Shown here: one piece after another, positions 45,266-59,200 of the stretch
How the letters are laid out: each line of letters begins with the position of its first letter
How positions within the stretch are numbered: position 1 is the stretch's first letter
From: Phoronis australis
Taxonomy: Eukaryota; Phoronida; Phoronidae
Length of the DNA stretch: 64,000 nt
Assembly: GCA_002633005.1 (NCBI GenBank)
Contig: NMRA01000116.1
Coordinates: 156,474 to 220,473, forward strand
Direction: 5' to 3'
Program-made: the position numbers and the translations under genes
Notes under the pieces: generated by a model
What the model was told of the DNA's origin: nothing
Database searches by the model: none
Seen by the model: the letters and a program-made list of their open reading frames with translations, nothing else

Positions 45266-45859
45266 TTGTTGGACAGCATGGGTTTTCAGTCGACGGGTTT
45301 TTATTTACAAAGCATGTGCCAATAATGTGACTTGACTGTTGATCTCATGACAGATTCAGGATGTTTCGTTATCCATTAGGGATGACAAAACCCGTGTTGT
45401 AGTACTTCGTCGTATTGTGAAGTAATGGTCAAAGTTGACGAATATTTCATTGTTCACCAACACGCTATGTATTTTAACCCGTGTCCTCTGAAGTGGCAAC
45501 ATTTAAAACATGCAATCCACTTGAGATTTTCAACAGCTATATTTTGGTCATTTCATGCCATCTGTGACTAGTGAGCATGCAATGTGGCGGAAAGGCCAAA
45601 TTTTTCAGTGAAAACATCTACACTGTTCTTAGCATCAAGTAAAATCTCACTGTCTTTTTCCATTTTTCAAAAGGCTCCAGACACTGTAGTAAATGCCCTT
45701 AACTTAACAAAACAGTGGTTGTAGATATGATATAGATACAGCATTTATTTAGTGCTCCACCCGATTGTTTTATGAAAAAATCACTTGTCCACCATATCGT
45801 GTCCTAAATTATAGTTTACGGCCATGATTGTAGCTGTTGCTATTCTGCCATAGTCGTAG

Positions 45860-45865
45860 AATAAA
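45860..45865 (+). terminator. Candidate polyadenylation signal for Tks
   Basis: AATAAA about 600 bp past the Tks stop codon. Not the only possible site; another lies near 46098. Confidence 0.35.
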
Positions 45866-46439
45866 TTCCGATCGTTTGAACCAAGGTATCTGGCCTTTGA
45901 AAACTTAAAACCATCGGCATACCGTATTTTATTACCTTCTGCTGCCAGTTTAAAGTGCATGAATTACATTGCACTACGTATCTCAATATGTTAGGTGATA
46001 TTGCTTTGCGTATTATATTTTTGTACGTGGATGCTCAACATGTATTGTGATTTTGCTTTTCATTGCTGTCTACAAATATTAGTAACTTATATTAGAAATA
46101 AATTAAAAATTGATTTTGTTTTATTGTTTATTGCAAGATTTTATATAATTATACTATGTAATATAGCTATTTCAAGTATGAAGTTGTCGATGTTTCCATT
46201 TTTTGCACTGACAGAAAATTTTGTGGTCGCATTTAGCCTGCATCTCATCCATGTGCCATTAACTTTACTTGTCCAATGATTATCTCAAAAATCACGTGAC
46301 AGATTTGATGAAATTCAGCATGGTGTAAATGAAGCACGGACTTAACTGTTATGTTCAAGAACTGACGAATCAAAATCAGAACAAATACATTAATTATCCT
46401 TGAAACAATGACGGAAAGATACTACACTGTTCTTGGCTT

Positions 46440-46445
46440 TTTATT
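46440..46445 (-). terminator. Candidate polyadenylation signal for MFSD10-like gene
   Basis: AATAAA on the minus strand about 665 bp past the stop codon. Confidence 0.35.
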
Positions 46446-47109
46446 GTTCACAAAAATCATTAGAAAATATCAAATACTTAATAACACTCATCACCTTCAA
46501 AAGGTTGGAACAAGTTTGAAACTCATTACATGGCTGCCAAATCAGCAACAGTGACTAATGCTTCCCAGTTAATTGAAAGAAAATGGCAGCCCATAACTGC
46601 AATCGCAGTCTTTGCAGAGTTCTCAGCTAAAATGCAATATTTCCTAAGTTAAATGCACCAATTGAAATTTGACATGCCTTTCAAATTGCGAGTATCAGAA
46701 AGTATAAGCAAATATCTGACAATAAAATACAGCCAAGCAAGATGTGCAATACAAAATATTGATGTTGCAGTACCGAAACCATTCTGTTCACTAATCAAAA
46801 ATCTGGCTATACTTCGGGAGCAAGTTTTCGGATATACAACAATGAAACAACGAAAAGTGTCGTGAGTTCAATCAATTCTGTATATCAAAAATCTGTGCAT
46901 GTCTACGTATTTAACAGCAATACCGCAGTTGCAAACTAATCCAATTGCTTTGCAAGCATGCCCTGACCTGCCATAAGACCCAAAGGGTCAGTGATATCAC
47001 AGAAATATGGTAACCTATAGAGAAGGCATACTTTAATTCTATGTACAAGTTAGAATTATCATTAACCACTAAAAAGCTTTGAGATACTTGAACTATCATG
47101 GGTCTAGCA

Positions 47110-47210
47110 TCACTGTGCATGAACTTTGTGCTTGGACAGAAGAATGCTGGGAACTATAAGGAGAGCGCCACCTATTGAATAACACAGTAGTGAGCCCACA
47201 CTCCAGTACA
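47110..47210 (-). CDS. MFSD10-like exon 12 (last helix, stop)
   Basis: 101 bp encoding LYWSVGSLLCYSIGGALLIV then PSILLSKHKVHAQ and TGA. Acceptor tttgcag. Confidence 0.9.
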
Positions 47211-50200
47211 CTGCAAAAAGAGGAAAATGTGAATTACAAGCACAGAAGGAAAATGACATCACAAAAAGTCTACAATGCTAGGTACGGTAAACTCTCGCCA
47301 ATTTTGGACAAAATAATTGCCAAATGTACTCTTCACTTTTCAAGGTCTAACATTGTTATGAATGCCCGCAAATTTACAAATATTTTATGTAACTTGGTAG
47401 CTACATGTCCAGTACAGAACTAGAACATGGTAAAGCATTAATTTGATGCTACATATCTTTTATGACAAATGAGAAAATAAAAATACTTCACTTGCTTGCC
47501 ATATTATGTCCTAAATTGGTGAGATTTTACTGTGTGTGCCGAAAGTAGCCTGAATTAAGTTTTGCATTGACCAATTTCATACATTTCAACTCTTTTATGC
47601 TTAGCAAATTTGGTAAAAAGAAACAGAAAACCACAGCACTAACAAAGACATGTCCCATTTACTGTTGTTCTAATGACAAACAGCGTTACTAAATTTAATG
47701 GATCTCATCACCTAGTAACAGTGGTCCAAACTGTATTTTGTGTAGCCCTTAGCCCCATCTAGTATGGCTCTTTAGCGCTACTGTGTAGCAATATAAAAAA
47801 GGCCAGAAATGTAGAAAAAATGCATAAAATGCAGTGGCTGATGTGTGTAATTTTCCAGCACACTTGTGTTTTCCAGAGGCGAAAACAGTGACATTGGGTC
47901 ACTTAGTTGTCGAAATGATAAATGACAGTAAAACAGAAAAATGTAGTCGACTTTTGAAAATGATGATTTTAGCAACTGTTTTGGTACAAAAGTCTCACTC
48001 ATCAGATTCAACTCTCTTCTCTTGCGGAGGCATAAAAACATTGTATGACTGACCTCGCCTAGTCTAGTCTTGGTGCAGCATGGTCTGTTAACGCTGTTCT
48101 CATAGCATGAAATTAATGTTTACTTACGTGTTGACGCAAACACTGGACCCAGAGCTCGAGCCAAAGCACCAAGTGAACGGAATATACCCAGCACTGCCCC
48201 CTTTTGGCTTTCACCCCCATAAGATGAAATCAGCGTTGTCAAACAAGGCACCACTGTAGCTGATGCTGAAAAGATATAATGTGGCAACTGGCAACAATCA
48301 TGTTATGGATCCATTGTTCAAAATGGCATCTACTGCACGCCCAACAGGTGAATGTCAGAAAAAGAATACGCTACAAACGTTTAAATTATTTAAGTTCCGG
48401 TGGATGTTATTTACTAATCCCAAATTAAAGTATTACTCTGCATTTTTGTCACAACATAAACTATTGTGACTTGCGTGTAAATTACCCAGTTTTGTGAAAG
48501 ATATGAGCCATCTGGCAGGCAGGAGAATAAGTGATGATTACAATATGAAGCTAGATGACTGGCCAAATAACCTTGACACGTACGCTATGTTATTTCGTTG
48601 TTGCATACTTTCTGGTCACACGATTGTAAGGATTATCTCCCCTGGTTCATTCAGTCTGACTTACCAAAAGAAAACAGCGCCAAGCCCAAGTATAGAACTA
48701 GTTGTGTTGAAGCCAGACCCACAATAATAAAAGATGGAATGACCACAAGCATGCCCTGAAAATGACATAAACCAAAACTAAAAGTCTAGGCATCACATAA
48801 ATTACTAAGAAATGTGTTAACAGTGTCCAAATCAAGGGTTGGCCATGAAAGATTTCAAGTGAGTGGAGTGCCCTTATTGAAAAAGATATCATGCAGCTGG
48901 GGTTGTTTCATGAAAAATGACTTTTAAGTCAGAAATTTGGTTGTATGCACCCACTTCACAATATACTGAATGAAGATTTAGCCACAGAAATAATTTAGGG
49001 CTGTTCCAGTAAAATCCGTGTGGGAGGGGGGCACGGCAGTAGAAATAAAAATTCATGGGTGGTGGTCTTCAGAAAAAAACTCAAATTACAGGTGGTAGTT
49101 CCTGTAAGAAGTGATGCATTAAAAACGGGTGGTATTTTTTGATCTGTCAACGTTGACAGGTTGGTTAATTCAGCCAACACATCTCCAAAGAAATCAAAAC
49201 TCAAAAAATGCGATTGGCATATATCCCAACTTATCCCAATACAAAAAAGCCCATATTGCCAGTGAACAGAGTGCAATATGTTCACTTAGCCATTAATCAA
49301 GTCATGGGCAACTTGATTTGAGCCAAGTGCTTGTCTGCAGTCCTATTGAATTGAAAAGTTATGCAACACTAAACTGGTGTTAACACATATAAGAAAATTG
49401 ATGATTTTTAAATAAAAAGTATGAGAAGTAAGATAAACAAGTTCCAATATTCACTTGACATAGAAGTATAAAAGAGTTTGTGGAGACAGTTTGAGATTCA
49501 TAGATCCTTATAATTGAAAAAATGTTCATTGAAATTATAGACACATGGTAAACAGAGACACCTGGTGGCTGCCAAAAGTATTGTTCACAGGCTACTTTAA
49601 TTTTTGACAATATTGGACAAGACAACTAGTTCTTGTCTGTCAATCATCTAAGTTCTTAACAGGTCCTCCTGGAGGCAATTTGTTTGCAAGTGTTGGATTT
49701 TATAGTTTAACCTATTAAAAATAATTAAATAATTATGGGTCATGGGTTGGAGAAATAAATGAAAAATATTGGCGGTGGGTACGAAATAAAAGTGCCTTCC
49801 CCCCCTCCCATACAGATTTTGCTGGAACAGCCCTTAGGCAAATTATCTCAGAAACTAACAGTTATGCATATATTCTCAAACACTGTACTTTTGGTAAACG
49901 AAAAAAATTCTGAAACAAGCCTAAGTCACGTTACATGCAACAGACCCCCAGTCCAGTGTGAAATAAAACACTGCGCAAAGGAGCTTTTTATTCAGAAAAA
50001 ATATTTTCATTAACTTGTTGCACAATGCTGAGCTGTTCTCAGAAAAAATATACAAAAACTTAGAACAAAATGCACAACACATTTCACATCATGTGATGTT
50101 TCACTACAAATTCAAACCATCATCAGGATTTATGATTTCCATGAACTGCCAAGTGTCCGTAAATATTTCAACATTACTCACCCGCAAAGCTACTTTTAAC

Positions 50201-53200
50201 TCAGAACCTGGTTTTAAACGTCTTGCAAAACCACCTGCAAATAGATTTACAGGTAACATTTAAATGTACTCACATTGACACACCGACATTGAACTAAACT
50301 TTAATTTTGAAACATTACCAGAATCTCAAAATTACTCTAGTTTCATAATTACAAAAAAATTGGTATGGACACTTCAACTACTTTTCTTGGACTTCATTGC
50401 ATGTTATAAACAAAATTTTAACCTGAGTGAGGCAATTTTAATAGCATGTTTACCAATAAGGTGACATAGAGTTTTACCTTGCACAGCAGCCATGATGAGA
50501 CCAATAAATAGAAACATTTTTCCTTGCTGCATACTGAAAAACATTAAACTGACATTGAAGCATGTGAAATGTTCAATACCATTCAGTTCTTGGCCTCAAA
50601 ATCAGCAGCAATGTGCTAGAAAATACAGTTTAATCGCCATATAATTCAAAAAGTATGCATGCAAAGTTACATCAATTAATAAATAGCCTATAAACCTACC
50701 CAGCAAAAAGGCCTTTTTCTTCATTTTTACCCGTCCTTGATGAAACCATGTTATCAGAATAAATAACAGAAATAATACAATAAAGGACTGACTTTGACTA
50801 CTTGGTAAAGTTCATTTTCAGATGAGAAATTAAATCATGTAAATAAGCCAGTAAACAGAACAAGGGAAACGAAACAATAAAGCAACAACTTTATTAATTA
50901 ATGACTTCGGAAACACTGAAAACGGAGCTACAATAAAATTCTCAGCAAAGCTTAATACAGAAATAATCTTTAGTATTACGGTTAGCGGCAGAGTTCATTT
51001 CAGATGAGGTTAGTGGCTATTTACCCACGCTCAAACACAAAGAACAACCTTTAATTAAATCACTTTCTATTGAAACTGCTCTCCAAATGTTTCTTAGAAA
51101 AAATACAGGTGAGATTTTTGAGCTTGGAAAGAACTGACTGTCCTTCATTGCGTGACACAAGGCTCTGCAAGCTGACTTGTCACTACGTATCATTTCATCT
51201 AATGAGCACACTGACTGTTGGTCATTGCGTGACACGAGGCTTTACAAGTTGACTTGTTACAACGTATCACTTCATCTAACGACCACATTGACTATTGGTC
51301 ATTGCGTGACACGAGGCTTTGCAAGTTGACTTGTTACAACGTATCATTTCATCTAACGACCACATTGACTATTGGTCATTGCGTGACACGAGGCTTTGCA
51401 AGTTGACTGCAAGCGGCTGGAGCTTGGTAATGGAAACATAACATCTTTTACCAATAAATAGTGTTGGTTTAAATACTAGTAAAAAGTGATGCCTCTAGCA
51501 TATTTTAATTTACCAAATTTCAATGTGTTAACATTCAAGCTAGGCTTTAAAACAACCATTTGAAAACAATATTGCAGTTTGAACACAACTGTGCTGACCC
51601 CACTAGTACCTCAAATCCAGTGTTACATAGTACTACATACTAAGTGTTTTGTATGGCATAATTGAGTAGACTTTAAAGATCATACTCTGGCTTACCTATC
51701 GTATTTAAATACATTGTGGGTGACAAAAGTGAGAGTGAACTCAAGACCAGAGTAAAAGAACAGATAGAGAAAATACACCAGACCCAATCGCTGCATGCTG
51801 TGGGTATCTGCAAAACATGGAGTAAAACAAATCCAGGGTCAGGGGAGACAAGGTAGACACACACAAGCATGTGGTAAACATGTCTTCTAAACAAGATTCC
51901 TTCGGCACAACTGGCTTTTGTTCTTTCAGGTCCAGCTTCTGCTGTGAGTTGGTGATGTGTATCATTAGTTGATAAGACATGCTGGAAACTGAGCAGCTCA
52001 AGACTTGGATTTTTGTTGACATAGTACTTCATAACAATTTTGAAAATTTAAGAACCCACACAGTCTAATTTTTACTGCAACCTCTACTCACATTTTATGA
52101 TTTTGATCAGTTTTCATGTCCCACAAAGAAAATGGAAAATAGAGCCTGGATGCTTTCAAGGCTTCTGTTTAGATATGATCTGATAAGAAACGGTACCTAC
52201 CCTCATTGTGTGACCCAGTGAATAGAGTCATTCTATTGTCGATAACTAGCCCCCTATGGAGAATGCAATGAGGATAGAACCTGTGGAGCTGACGGGACAA
52301 AAGATTTCTACAAATCGATCCTTATCTTGTTTAAAAGGGATGTTTACAACATGAAAACATACTTAGTGTGACAACACACATACATTCACAAAAATGAACA
52401 TCTGTCCATGCAATGGGAACATGGTCAAAAGTACTGACAGGGGTGCGTTCAGTAGACCCAAGACACTCGTGAAACACTAGCGGTAAGAAATCTTTGCTTA
52501 TGGAATGGAGATTAATAGTGAAATTTCTCCCATAATTTAACCTTCCAGTGAACCAACCACATCTGATTCAGTAATCGTCATTTCACTAGGATAAGGTAGC
52601 AAGATACCACGCAGACTGTCTCGCAAAACGCTCGACTTTTAATCGCATGATTTTGCGTGATCTTTCATCACATAGGATTTAAAACGAATTTCTCACATCT
52701 TCGGAATGCACCCTCGTAAGAATAATACAGAGACAATAAACACCACACACTCTAATCTAGTGTTCACCTGTAACAACTAATGTGACAAAATTCCAACACA
52801 GTCATCTCTATCATTAAGACACGAGACATGTACAAATACTTCAATCTGAAACAATGCCCACTTCAAGAGAGTGACTACCCTAACTCATTTTTACACCAAA
52901 AAGTAGAATTATAAAATACAGTAATATCATCATCAAAAAAGTATTTTTCCGCGATCAGCCCAAACACGGACTCAAACTTGGAACCTTCCTCATCACAGCC
53001 AAATACTTGTGGAGCTAAATTCCAAACGACAAAAAGCGAAGTATTTTAATCATATTTAACTGGTAGTCACCAGCCTTGATTTCAGAAAATGACAATGACA
53101 AGAAAAGGAGATTCATAGCAAAATCACTGACCTTTTAGAGAAAGATAACAAGTTATTTGAAATTGTCAAGTACATAAAGTTCATTAGCAAAAATCATGTG

Positions 53201-56200
53201 TAATAACAAATACTGTCAGTTTCCACACTCCTTAAAGCAAGCAGCTTGTAAACATGCCATCTGCAAAATGCAAATATGTGGATGACATTTTTGAAATCAC
53301 AGCATTTACCTGCCCGTGATACGCCCTCTACTGGTGAAAACGTGAACAGTGAGTAAGGATTGATGAGGCGAACTCCCTGCTGTAAACCGGACTTGACTGA
53401 CTTAGCCTGAAACATAAGTTTACACCTGAGTGTCCAGTTGTATCGATAGCAGTCAGATAAAATAATATAATGCCCAAAATATTGCGTCTGCTGCTTATTC
53501 CGAAAGAAAGAGTTTACCATATGTGACCAGGGCCCAGGAGCTAATCTTTGTACTTAAAATCGAACTCAAAATTGTTTTTGACATTTTCCGTAATTGTACT
53601 TCAATATAAACTCAAAATAGCCAATTACTCTATACTTGAGTACATTACAATTTTTGCAGATGAGTTTCCAGTCCAAGTTCACACTAAACTACCCTAGATT
53701 CAAGCTAAAAACTCGAGTAAAAACTAGAGACTTTAAGCGAAAACTCGAAATTTCAGGTTCGGACTCAAATTTTAATGCTGGGGCCATCATTAGGCAAATC
53801 TTACGCTAAAAGCATTTGCATGCAAGCGGATGAGAAAGCATGCACCGTTTACCCCAGAGTATCGAGTGAATTCCTCAACACTTCAATGGCTTGATGGCAC
53901 TGTCATGGATTGAAGTGAGCTACCATAGTCGCTATTTATGGGCTTGGCTCAATGTGTTGGATGTGATAATTGCAATTGTGAATCAACACGTCAAAGTAAA
54001 AAACAAACGATAAGTAAGGCAAACGACCAACATGGCTGTTTTTAAAATTGAAAAATAAATAGTAGCAGCATCTTTTAAGTTTTTGAAATCAATACATTCT
54101 AAGAGAAATTAGCAAATAAGTGTTCTTTGGCATCGCGGCTAAGCTACGAGCATTAATTTATGAATCGATTAGGACCAGTTAGTCACAGTCTGGCTTACGC
54201 TAGCTTGGGCGGAAAACCCTAAATGTTAGGATAGGAGTTGTCTCGTATGAAGTGAAAACTATGATTATATAGTCACTTGTCACTTGAATTCAATTTCTAG
54301 TCCAAAGACTAGAGAACAGGCCTCGNTTTAGTCTATTTATGTAGGTTTGCTGGATATTGTATGCCCAGTGTTTAATTGTTGAACTGTAACGGCTGCTTTG
54401 TGGTGGTTTCGTCTAATGCGGGTTCGAGTCCCGTGTGCTAGCCGTATTGATTATTGGGTAACGTTACATTATCGGCAAACTAATAACTGACATACCGTGT
54501 ACTAAATAATTATAAATCACTAAGAATATTAAAGGAATGTGTCTCAATTCGTTAAATAAAGTCTAAAATGTATTTCAAACACAAGCCAACAGGTTTTAAA
54601 GTAGGGCCCATGTACCGCGTTTCTGAATTGAATAAATTACAGAATGTTTTTCTCAATTTCATTTTAACTGTCACAGCTGCCCACGTCAAACCTTCTTTAA
54701 AACTTGAAGTGTCCATCTGCCTCAAGCAAATATCACTCCAGGCATCTATGCTGGATTAAAAGTCAACTGAAACAGAGCTTTGATTGCCTGGATGACCCTT
54801 ATGGTTTTAGTCAGCCTTCCCACTGAGACGAAAGATGTTCCCAGTTGTTCACATTCTTGTAACTACACAAAATCAATAAAAGACTTTCCAAACAGTGAAT
54901 TAAAAACATACTGCAGAACATTTTGAATTGAACTTCATGAGACGGATTTTCACCACATCAACAAAACTCAGGTGTGCTACAGGAGAGGCACTGTCACATT
55001 TATTATTTTCAGAATGATTAAATTATAACTTTTAATTATAACTGCTACTGACTTTTTACGTTATCCGTGTCTTGCACTAGTACCTTTCGTTTTTGCCTTG
55101 TGCGTTCACATTTTTCTTTTATTTTCCTGTACTTGTTTGATTCTAACAAATTTATTATAATTATTACTATTATTATTATCAATACAACTTACCACACAAC
55201 TACACAGGATGAAAAATAATTTTTTGGCTTTAGAAGAACTCAATCACATAGTTTGGTGCTGCTTCAGAACATGCTAAGTGTATAAAATGACCAGTTCGGT
55301 AAAACCAACTTATCGAGCCTGGTCTCAAGTCAAAACAAACCGTCAGTTCTTCCCAAGCCGAAGCACTAATCACCTCTACTGGCAAAGCCACAAGCAAAAG
55401 TCGAAACCAGTTCTTACAATGGCAAGCGGTATTCACCTTATTCACAAAGTCACCATTTTGTAGTGAGCCTCTTTTTAGATTTAAAAAACAATATATTGGA
55501 GACATAAATACGAGACACGCAGAAAATCACGCAGCACAGAATGCACTGTTTTTAAATCCTAAAAAGATGGTCACTTTTAAAATGGTGACTACATGAATAA
55601 GGTGTATACATCGAAAGAGTTAGTTCTTTATGGAAGGCAGGTTTGTGTCAGCAATAAAGTTATGTGGGCCTTGTGAATCGTAAGTCAAATATCTACAAAA
55701 CCTTAAATGAGCAACGATATACAACTTACTCGTTTACTGGCAGGCAGGGTCTCTTTAAATGATAGGAACACAAACACGATGTCTATCACTGACAGAGTTA
55801 AGGCAAACATGGCAGGGGCCACGTAGAATTCCCCCGTCTGGCTACGCGACCACCGTGAGAAACCAGCCCCAATCATTGGCCCCACAATGAAGCCAATAGA
55901 AAATGCAACACCAATGAGTGCCTGGAAATAACAATCACTATTACAAGCAAACACCATCGTTGACATAATCAGCAACCACAAGACAATGAAACAATGGCTG
56001 ACTAAGAGCAATAAAACAGCATGAAGACATCTTCTCTTATTTTAACAAATGATTAAACAATGATCTCAGATTACTCAATATGAAATAACTACATCCAAAT
56101 GAACTTCATTGGCAAACCAGCCAGAAAGTTTCCAGGAATATGAAACCAAAATATGGACTGAAAATGGACAATGTCAATCAAATTAAAACACACAAGGCAT

Positions 56201-59200
56201 TTCCATTTCCGTTCTGCAAGAGTCAAGCAGATCAAGCAGACAAGTGAAAGATGAAAGAATCAGGAAGTCTTTTCAAACTTACAAAAAATGTTGGGATACA
56301 AGAACATGAAGCACTAAAATAATGAGAATTAAAAGACTGAAGAAAACAAAAAATTCATGTGTAACTCACATTTATTGGTCAACATGTTATGTTATACAAT
56401 GGTACTGCAGTAGTAGTTTCATTTCAAATCAATACATTGTTGATCACCTTACCATTCCCTTGGCACGTGTCCTACTGGAGCAGACGTCAGTGACAATGGC
56501 CGTACTCAGGCTAATGTTGCCCTTACTTATGCCACCAATAATCCGGGCCAGAACAAACAGGGTAAAACTTTTTGACAATGCCCACACAGCGTAGGAGGCT
56601 CCAATGCCAACCTAAAAAGATTGAATAATAAATAAATCATAAAGCTATTGGGTCTACTTACACCAACCTCTAGCATACTTACATTCATTTGGCACAACAT
56701 TTTGGTTAGTCTTTTCTCCAGCCATCTTCCAATGTTAGAGCATTCTAAGAAAAATTACTGAGTGATGTTAGAGGACTTCATGGTATAGAAGTTAGAGTGC
56801 AGGACTTGCAGGACTGACAATCTAAAGGTCCCAGTTTCAACCCCAACTTGTGCCAAGAAAAAAAATAAAAAGAGCTCATCATTGGCGACCATGAATGCAC
56901 CATACACCAAGTTCAGTTTTCTAAAAATGCTATAACACCCGAAGAAGGCAAGAGAAATAACCATTGACCAACCACAACATCATGCCAATGTTGGTACAAA
57001 TAATGCAACAGATTTTAGAAAAGATGTTACCACATCACCACCTTTATCAAAATTGCCTGCATTATGAAGTAGCGTCCATAAAATAGTAACTTATCAAAGA
57101 AAACTAAAACAAATAACAGGGGCCGCTACCGTGGTCAAATCCATCCGCAGACTGACTGTTTATGGCATATCCTCGACACATGCAAATCATTGTGCTAAAT
57201 TTCATCACAATCTGTTAAGCAATTTTTGAAATAATCAGTGGACAAAGAAACGTAACAGTGAACAAAAAGACAGAATGATGAATAGGATGTTACCACAAAA
57301 TTTTTGGTGAGCAATGAATGGAATTGGATATGACGTCTCAAAGCAAGGTAGACAATTCGATCAGGTTTTTAATCTAACAAACCCTCCAGCATGAGCCATT
57401 GTAAGAATGTATTCTGTAAGCCATCTTTATTTTATCTCAGTAGTAAGACAACAAAGCAGGTCTGAATTCTTTACAATGCAACATTTCTAATATGAAAGAA
57501 TTGTTTGACAAGCCCTTATATCATAAAATGGATAGGATTCACATTTCAGCAATCAGCTATCAACTTAGGAACTATTTAATCCAGCTCAACCATCGACACT
57601 CGATAAATGAATAGTGAAAGTTGGAAAAATAATCTAAGATAGTTTGAATTTAAGCTGACAATATCTAACAGAGCTATGAAGAACACAAACGCTGGCAATA
57701 CTTGAATGTTTAGAAATGACGGGTAAATGAAATATAGCAAAATTATACCTACTAGTAGTAACTTGACATGGTTTTGTGGTATTTTTACATTAATTATGAA
57801 AACAATTTGAACAAATTTCTGATGATACCATTGTGAGGAGCAGCATAGGTCGACGTCCGTAGTAGTCTGAGGCAGCACCAATCATGGGTGAGGCCACAAA
57901 TTGTAACAGCGAGAACAGCGAGCCAATCAGACCTGAGGACAGATTAAAGCCTTTGTATGAATGGTAATAAGAATATTGCACATTACTTGACCAACACTAC
58001 ATTCGACGTACAACATGCAACAGTATGACAAAAAATTCTATACGGCAGCTCTTCAGAAAAAATAAGAATTTGATATTTCACCAAAAGTTAAATATATTTA
58101 GACAAAAGTATGAAATTGTTAAAAGTAATGAATGTTTTCATAAGGAAAATTATTCTAACTTCTTTAATAAAGATGAACATTATTAAAAAAGTGTCTATGT
58201 CCTCAGGAGAACCTGTCGTATGCTAGGCACTAACGATGCCTTAGTGGTGCATCTACATCTACTGTTCCCAATGAATGAATGACAAAATAACACTTGACAT
58301 AAGATTACAACGGGTGTACATCCAAAATTACTTAGAACCAAGGTGCTATTGTGCTAATGACAAGGTAATTGACAGGGATAGTATAGGCTCAGTCCAACTT
58401 GGTTATTAAGTGCAGAAAAGCACAGATTGCCCTAAAACTCATCATCTTTTAGTGAAAGACGCTGCCTACTTTCATTCAAAGAAACAATTCTGGCACTTGT
58501 GTTGTCCTTAAAAACTTGTTTACCAAAATGTTTCGATTTTATTTTAAGTGTCCAGTTACCATGTTATTTTCATGTCGAATTGTGATTCATGCAATGGCCT
58601 CTAAACTGTCCATCATTGAGGTTATCGACTCAAATTCAAAAGATTCTGATTCAAGATCCACACTTCAAATGACAGGTGCAAGATGAGGTATGCACTGGGA
58701 CTAGCGGGGTTCTGTATGAATTTCAACTCTTCATTGACCATTGATAGTGTTTTCTCACCTACTCTACCTCGCGATAACGTAAAGTCATAAAGAAACACAT
58801 ACCAGCATCAGATGAAATAAAATGTGTTAACATCCTGTTATATCACATGTTCTATGTTATCTGCTTCATGCATGAATAATGAAAACAGAAACTACAGGGA
58901 GAAGTGAAATGAAGAAAAAATTTAACTCTATGTAACATGTACTATTAATACTGGGTTGTCTACTCAGGTTACACAAACACTTATCTGAACACAAAAAATG
59001 CTTTCCATGAAATATTCTAAATAAAAGGATGATCTACTAGATACAAGCAAGAGATTGTAGTCATCAAGTCATACGATGTGGTAGACAAACCCTAAAGCTT
59101 CAAGCCTCTATCAGGGAGGGCCTCAAGCCTGTAGCATTACATTTGGCTCTGATTCATTTTAACATCAGTTTGCAAGTACTTTCACAGACAAAAAGTAAAT

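Larger units (their letters stand above)
45266..47109. other. Convergent 3' region between Tks and MFSD10-like genes
   Basis: Holds the 3' untranslated regions of both genes. AATAAA signals occur at 45860-45865 (plus) and, as tttatt, at 46440-46445 (for the minus gene). No other gene seen; the hydrophobic frame at 45995 has no support. Confidence 0.5.

Noticed and set aside
47778-48041. Minus frame as the last transporter exon
   Set aside because: No match to the final MFSD10 helix; the true exon is at 47110-47210 in phase.
54390-54444. Functional tRNA gene
   Set aside because: Good T-arm and acceptor pairing but too short for D and anticodon arms.
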